DNA of 8,741 nucleotides from PVC group bacterium (lineage in GTDB: Bacteria > Verrucomicrobiota > Kiritimatiellia > SS1-B-03-39 > PXDE01). Where the stretch lies: assembly GCA_003566475.1 (NCBI GenBank), contig PXDE01000149.1, positions 1 to 8,741 on the forward strand, written 5' to 3'. The notes under the pieces are model-generated. The model made no database searches. It was not told the DNA's origin and saw only the letters and a program-made list of their open reading frames with translations. Each line of letters opens with the position of its first letter. The first letter of the stretch is position 1. The translations under genes and the position numbers were made by a program. Positions 5,912 to 8,741 of the stretch are shown piece after piece.

Positions 5912-7333
5912 ATGCCTTATTCGAAACAGGAAGTGATTCGGGTCCGGATCACGGATGCGGCCGACGAGGACAAGTGGATGGGGCGCCTGCCCGACGGGCC
6001 GGTGGTGTTCGTCCTGGGGCCGGCGGCCATCGGCGACCTGGTGGACGCCCGGATCATCAAGATCAAGAAGGCCTACCTCGAGGCCCGGCTGACCGCCGTG
6101 ATCGAACCCGGGCCGGACCGGGTGGACGCGCCCTGCCCTCATTTCGGCACCTGCGGCGGCTGCAAGTGGCAGCATGTGGCCTACCCGAAGCAGCTCGCGC
6201 TCAAGGAGAAGGCGGTGCGCGACGTGCTGGAGCGCATCGGCGGGTTCGCCGCGCCCGAGGTGGCCCCCGCCATCCCCGCCGATCCCATCTACGGATACCG
6301 GAACAAGGTCGATTTCACCTTCTCCGACCGGCGGTTCCTGGAGCCGCACGAGATGGAGGAGGAGACGCCGCGCGACACCAGCTTCGCGGTGGGCTTTCAC
6401 GCCCCCCGGCAGTACGGGAAGGTGCTGGACCTCGAGGTCTGCCATCTCGGCACGCCGGAGATGACCCAGGTTCTGCACCTGGTGCGCCGGTTCGCCCTCG
6501 ACCGGCAGCTCAAGCCGTGGTCCACCAAGACCAACTCCGGGTTCCTGCGCAACCTCGTGGTCCGGCAGTCGGTGGCCACCGGGGAGGTCCTGGTGAACCT
6601 CATCACCACCTGGCGGGAGGAGGCGGTGATGGAGGATCTGGCCGGGACGCTGGAGGCCGGGCTAGGGGCGGATCGGCTGACTTTCGTGAACGGGATCAGC
6701 ACCCGCCTCAATCTGGTCGCGGTCAACGACGATTCCTTCGTCCACCGGGGCACGGGCCGGATCACCGAGGTGCTCGATGGCCTGTCCTTCGGCATCTCGC
6801 CCAACTCCTTCTTCCAGACCAACACCCGACAGGCCGAGCGGCTGGCCCGGGCGGCCATCGACGCGGCCGGGCTCGGACCGGGGACGAAGGTCTGGGATCT
6901 GTTCTGCGGGGTGGGCACCCTGGCCCTGTTCGCGGCCCGGACGGGAGCGGAGGTGACGGGGCTGGAGGTGGTTCCCGAGGCGGTGGAGGACGCGAAGGAG
7001 AACGCGATGGCCAACCAGGTCGAGAGCGTCCGGTTCGGCGCCGCCGACCTCATGCATTTCGCCCGCGACCTGCCCCGGCTGCGCGAGCGCTGGGGCGACC
7101 CGGAGGTGGTGATCCTGGACCCGCCGCGGGCGGGCCTGCATCCGAAGACGGTGGATGGCCTGGTGGCTCTGGCCGCACCCCGGCTGGTGTACGTGAGCTG
7201 CAAGCCGGCCAGCCTGGCCCGCGACGCCGCCCGCCTCCGCGACGAGGCCGGCTACCGCCTCGGCCCCATCCAGCCCGTCGACATGTTCCCCCAGACCGCG
7301 CACGTCGAGGCGGTGGCGATGCTGGAGCGGTAG
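5912..7333 (+). CDS. rlmD: RlmD/TrmA-family rRNA (uracil-5-)-methyltransferase
   Basis: This SAM-dependent enzyme makes 5-methyluridine in RNA. RlmD modifies U1939 of 23S rRNA, and relatives act on U747 (RlmC) or tRNA U54 (TrmA). The 473-residue protein has an N-terminal TRAM-like domain (about 1-65), then the four cysteines of an [4Fe-4S] cluster: C75, C81 and C84 in CPHFGTCGGC, and C177 in LEVCHL. TrmA lacks this cluster, so RlmD or RlmC is the better call. The catalytic part has ISPNSFFQTN, SAM motif I DLFCGVGT (about 329), DPPRAG (about 403), the nucleophile in YVSCKP (C430) and the base in QTAHVE (E466). The start is ATG 5912, where homology begins. The frame runs upstream to 5759 only through the duplicated stub. 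Which uracil it modifies cannot be told from sequence. Confidence 0.93.
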   Translation: MPYSKQEVIRVRITDAADEDKWMGRLPDGPVVFVLGPAAIGDLVDARIIKIKKAYLEARLTAVIEPGPDRVDAPCPHFGTCGGCKWQHVAYPKQLALKEKAVRDVLERIGGFAAPEVAPAIPADPIYGYRNKVDFTFSDRRFLEPHEMEEETPRDTSFAVGFHAPRQYGKVLDLEVCHLGTPEMTQVLHLVRRFALDRQLKPWSTKTNSGFLRNLVVRQSVATGEVLVNLITTWREEAVMEDLAGTLEAGLGADRLTFVNGISTRLNLVAVNDDSFVHRGTGRITEVLDGLSFGISPNSFFQTNTRQAERLARAAIDAAGLGPGTKVWDLFCGVGTLALFAARTGAEVTGLEVVPEAVEDAKENAMANQVESVRFGAADLMHFARDLPRLRERWGDPEVVILDPPRAGLHPKTVDGLVALAAPRLVYVSCKPASLARDAARLRDEAGYRLGPIQPVDMFPQTAHVEAVAMLER

Positions 7334-7457
7334 TCGCCGCCCAGACGCGATCCGTCCCCGGCTACGACGAGCTTCATGGCCCATCCTCGCCGCCCGGAAT
7401 AGACAACTCCTTTCCGACCCCGCACCCGACGGCCCCTTCCCCAGACCCGCGGAGAAC

Positions 7458-7477
7458 CCGCACGTACCAACGTGCGG
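7458..7477. terminator. GC-rich hairpin between convergent genes
   Basis: CCGCACGT (7458-7465) and ACGTGCGG (7470-7477) form a perfect 8-bp stem with loop ACCA, about 20 bp beyond the stop of the minus-strand gene and 125 bp beyond that of rlmD. A second, competing dyad GGTAGA...TCTACC (7476-7496) shares its edge. There is no T-tract on either strand, so a bidirectional terminator is plausible but not textbook. The rest of 7334-7497 shows nothing else. Confidence 0.4.
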
Positions 7478-7497
7478 TAGACTTGGAGACTCTACCT

Positions 7498-7929
7498 TCA
7501 TGGGACACCACGGCCGTTCTCGACCTTGCAGATCTCCAGGATGGATCCATCTTCGCGGTGGGCGGCCGCCTGTCCCCAACCGTTCCGCACCCGTGCGACC
7601 ACGACGCCATTGGTATCTCGCCATGTCCCGTGGTGGACGAGCGGAGGAAGGATGATCGCATACATCACACCGGGCGTGGGCGGGGGAACTACGGAGCGAT
7701 CCGGTCTCCTCGTTACAAACTCAGCCACCACGACGCCTCCGATCTCCCGGGAGTATCGTGTGCCGATCATCCGTTCGAGAACCTTCCCCAGTCTGCCCTC
7801 CTGCGTGACCGTGGGCGGGAGTCCGATCGTCCTCAGGTAGGCGAATAGGATAAAGGGCACCCCCACGACGATGGCGATCAGGAAGACTAGGCCCAGGACT
7901 CCCCGGCGTTTGGTTCGATCACCGTCCAC
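7498..7929 (-). CDS. Small single-span membrane protein, function unknown
   Basis: I do not recognise a family. The 143-residue protein has a short basic N-terminus (DGDRTKRR), one hydrophobic span at about residues 10-32 (VLGLVFLIAIVVGVPFILFAY), and then a soluble part of about 110 residues with alternating hydrophobic strands (GGVVVAEFV, VMYAIILPPLVH, NGVVVARV). The N-in signal-anchor form suggests that part faces the outside or periplasm. I choose GTG 7929 because AGGAG lies 7 nt upstream. ATG 7953 is in frame, but only a GGCGGGG sits against it. Third-position GC bias is weaker than in thiC or rlmD, so it may be a fast-evolving or acquired gene. It stands alone, convergent with rlmD. Confidence 0.6.
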   Translation of the reverse strand: MDGDRTKRRGVLGLVFLIAIVVGVPFILFAYLRTIGLPPTVTQEGRLGKVLERMIGTRYSREIGGVVVAEFVTRRPDRSVVPPPTPGVMYAIILPPLVHHGTWRDTNGVVVARVRNGWGQAAAHREDGSILEICKVENGRGVP

Positions 7930-8256
7930 GGCATGGCTCCTGATGGTCGGCATCCCCGCCGGGCGCGGAGGCCACGCTTAGCCTGCTTCGCCGACGTCCA
8001 GGCGGGACCTGGTGGCTCGCCCATGGCGTATCTGAAACCTACGTCCTCCTCGTCTCGGCGCATAGCCCGATTTTCGGCGCCAGCGATCGAGGCATGGTCC
8101 TCCAAAGGCCCGCGCGGGATCAGCCCAGGCCACACCCCCTCGATGACCGAACGTGTACACCCCCGATCCCCGGTGTTCGGCGTCGGTCACCTCGAAGCGC
8201 CAGCCCCGAACCCGTCGCGGACGGCGATCTGCCGACCAGGACAGTCGTCGGCGCAA

Positions 8257-8276
8257 TGGATGGGTGGATGGATGGG
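8257..8276 (+). repeat. TGGR tetranucleotide microsatellite
   Basis: Five head-to-tail units read TGGA, TGGG, TGGA, TGGA and TGGG. No gene frame is credible across it. Confidence 0.7.
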
Positions 8277-8330
8277 CAGGTGGAGCCATCCTGAGCCCCC
8301 ATGGCGCTCCCTCCCGCGTCGAGGTTCCGT

Positions 8331-8362
8331 CAAACCAAATGTCCGATCGGACTTCTGGATTG
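8331..8362. repeat. 32-nt palindrome, copy 1 (imperfect)
   Basis: It begins CAAACCAAATG and ends CTTCTGGATTG around the self-complementary core TCCGATCGGA; 13 of 16 arm positions pair. It resembles the copy 110 bp downstream, and weaker similarity extends some 25 bp past the palindrome (AGG..C.TC...AACC...GTG). Confidence 0.75.
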
Positions 8363-8440
8363 TCGCAGGATCCTCAAAAACCCGCGTGATTGTGCCTCAT
8401 CAAGGTGGGCACCTCAGACGGGAGGTGCGCAGCCGTCCCG

Positions 8441-8472
8441 CAAACCAGATGTCCGATCGGTCATCTGGTTTG
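8441..8472. repeat. 32-nt palindrome, copy 2 (near-perfect)
   Basis: CAAACCAGATG pairs with CATCTGGTTTG around T-CCGATCGG-T. Fifteen of 16 arm positions are complementary, with a single T-T mismatch. As DNA it is a possible dimeric protein site; as RNA or single-stranded DNA it is a strong hairpin. Confidence 0.8.
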
Positions 8473-8505
8473 CCGTAGGCCCTTCGGGAACCTTGGTGCA
8501 CCCAC

Positions 8506-8530
8506 GTAGGTCGGGCATTCCTGCCTGACC
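8506..8530 (+). repeat. REP-like hairpin with GTAG head, copy 1
   Basis: GTA (8506-8508) is followed by GGTCGGGCA (8509-8517), loop TTCC and TGCCTGACC (8522-8530), a 9-bp stem with one G-T pair. Reading from the 5' end it starts GTAGG, like the GTAG/GGAG heads of REP sequences mobilised by RAYT (TnpA-REP) proteins. Confidence 0.65.
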
Positions 8531-8620
8531 CCCACGCCCGGCCCCACCGAGGCATGGCGGCTGCCGAAGCCGCCGAATCCCACGGCGACGTCCCATGCTC
8601 GATCCGCGCTCGTTCCCGGA

Positions 8621-8645
8621 GGTCGGCCAGGAATGGCCGACCTAC
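8621..8645 (-). repeat. REP-like hairpin with GTAG head, copy 2, inverted
   Basis: On the minus strand it reads GTA, then GGTCGGCCA, loop TTCC and TGGCCGACC, a perfect 9-bp stem. It matches copy 1 at 22 of 25 positions. Two of the three differences are the two halves of one base pair (G-C to C-G); the third turns G-T into G-C. Opposite orientation 90 bp apart makes a BIME-like pair. Confidence 0.65.
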
Positions 8646-8741
8646 GGTTTCGGAAGACCTGCCCCCCTTCAATGAGGACGATTGCGGTGGCTCCCGGTCC
8701 GGAGCCGGGCTAGGGTTCGGGCGACCATGCAGGCAGGCTCC

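Larger units (their letters stand above)
7954..8741. other. About 790 bp without a convincing gene, rich in small palindromes
   Basis: No frame shows known motifs or steady codon bias. On the minus strand, 7978-8289 reads in pieces like coding sequence (GWRFEVTDAEHRGSGVYTFG in one frame, then better-looking codons in another), which could be a frameshifted, decaying gene, but I cannot name it. Other contents: five TGGR tetranucleotides (8257-8276), two 32-nt palindromes (8331-8362 and 8441-8472), the dyad GCACCT...AGGTGC (8409-8428), two REP-like hairpins (8506-8530 and 8621-8645) and the dyad GGCTCC...GGAGCC (8689-8706). An ATG at 8727, 10 nt after TAGGGT, might open a gene beyond the window. 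Confidence 0.5.

Noticed and set aside
5974..7848. 624-codon plus-strand open frame overlapping rlmD
   Set aside because: Out-of-frame reading of rlmD, dominated by Gly, Arg and Pro; rlmD itself has all catalytic motifs.
7933..8478. 181-codon plus-strand frame
   Set aside because: It runs through two palindromes and a tetranucleotide repeat, with Ser/Pro/Arg-rich sequence and no motif.

Overview
The window is GC-rich bacterial DNA, about two thirds G+C by eye, with strong GC bias at third codon positions in its best genes. It carries ordinary housekeeping genes (mraZ, thiC, an RlmD-type rRNA methyltransferase) separated by unusually repeat-rich intergenic DNA. No gene fixes the phylum. I read it as a high-GC, probably Gram-negative or uncultured-lineage chromosome.

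Layout. 1-203 (minus): an open frame running off the edge, possibly the N-terminus of rsmH, overlapping the mraZ stop codon. 200-679 (minus): mraZ, with a promoter that overlaps 10-bp-phased MraZ boxes. 741-1465: a gene-poor stretch with two tandem arrays, eight CTGTCCC motifs spaced alternately 20 and 21 bp and five 45-bp units containing GATC-centred palindromes. 1466-3379 (minus): thiC, preceded by a clear TPP riboswitch (3470-3563) and a promoter that starts the RNA right at the riboswitch. 3864-4844 (plus): an unrecognised membrane protein with a signal peptide. 5026-5731 (plus): a VapBC toxin-antitoxin pair. 5728-5835: a short remnant that repeats the end of the membrane-protein gene. 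5912-7333 (plus): the RlmD-type methyltransferase. 7498-7929 (minus): a small single-span membrane protein. 7954-8741: no convincing gene, but two copies of a 32-nt palindrome and an inverted pair of REP-like hairpins.

The most interesting structure is the 3864-5912 block. The module 'end of membrane-protein gene, spacer, GGGAAACCG-NN-TTGACA box' occurs twice, once before vapB and once before rlmD, so vapBC sits between two diverged copies. In both copies TTGACA begins exactly 35 nt before the start codon and neither gene has a normal Shine-Dalgarno. This predicts leaderless transcripts from paired promoters. The second highlight is the pair of inverted GTAG-headed hairpins near the right end, which differ by a compensatory base-pair change.

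I found no rRNA, tRNA, CRISPR array or intact insertion sequence. I do not see a complete new multi-gene system. The novel material is the repeat families and the duplicated module around vapBC.
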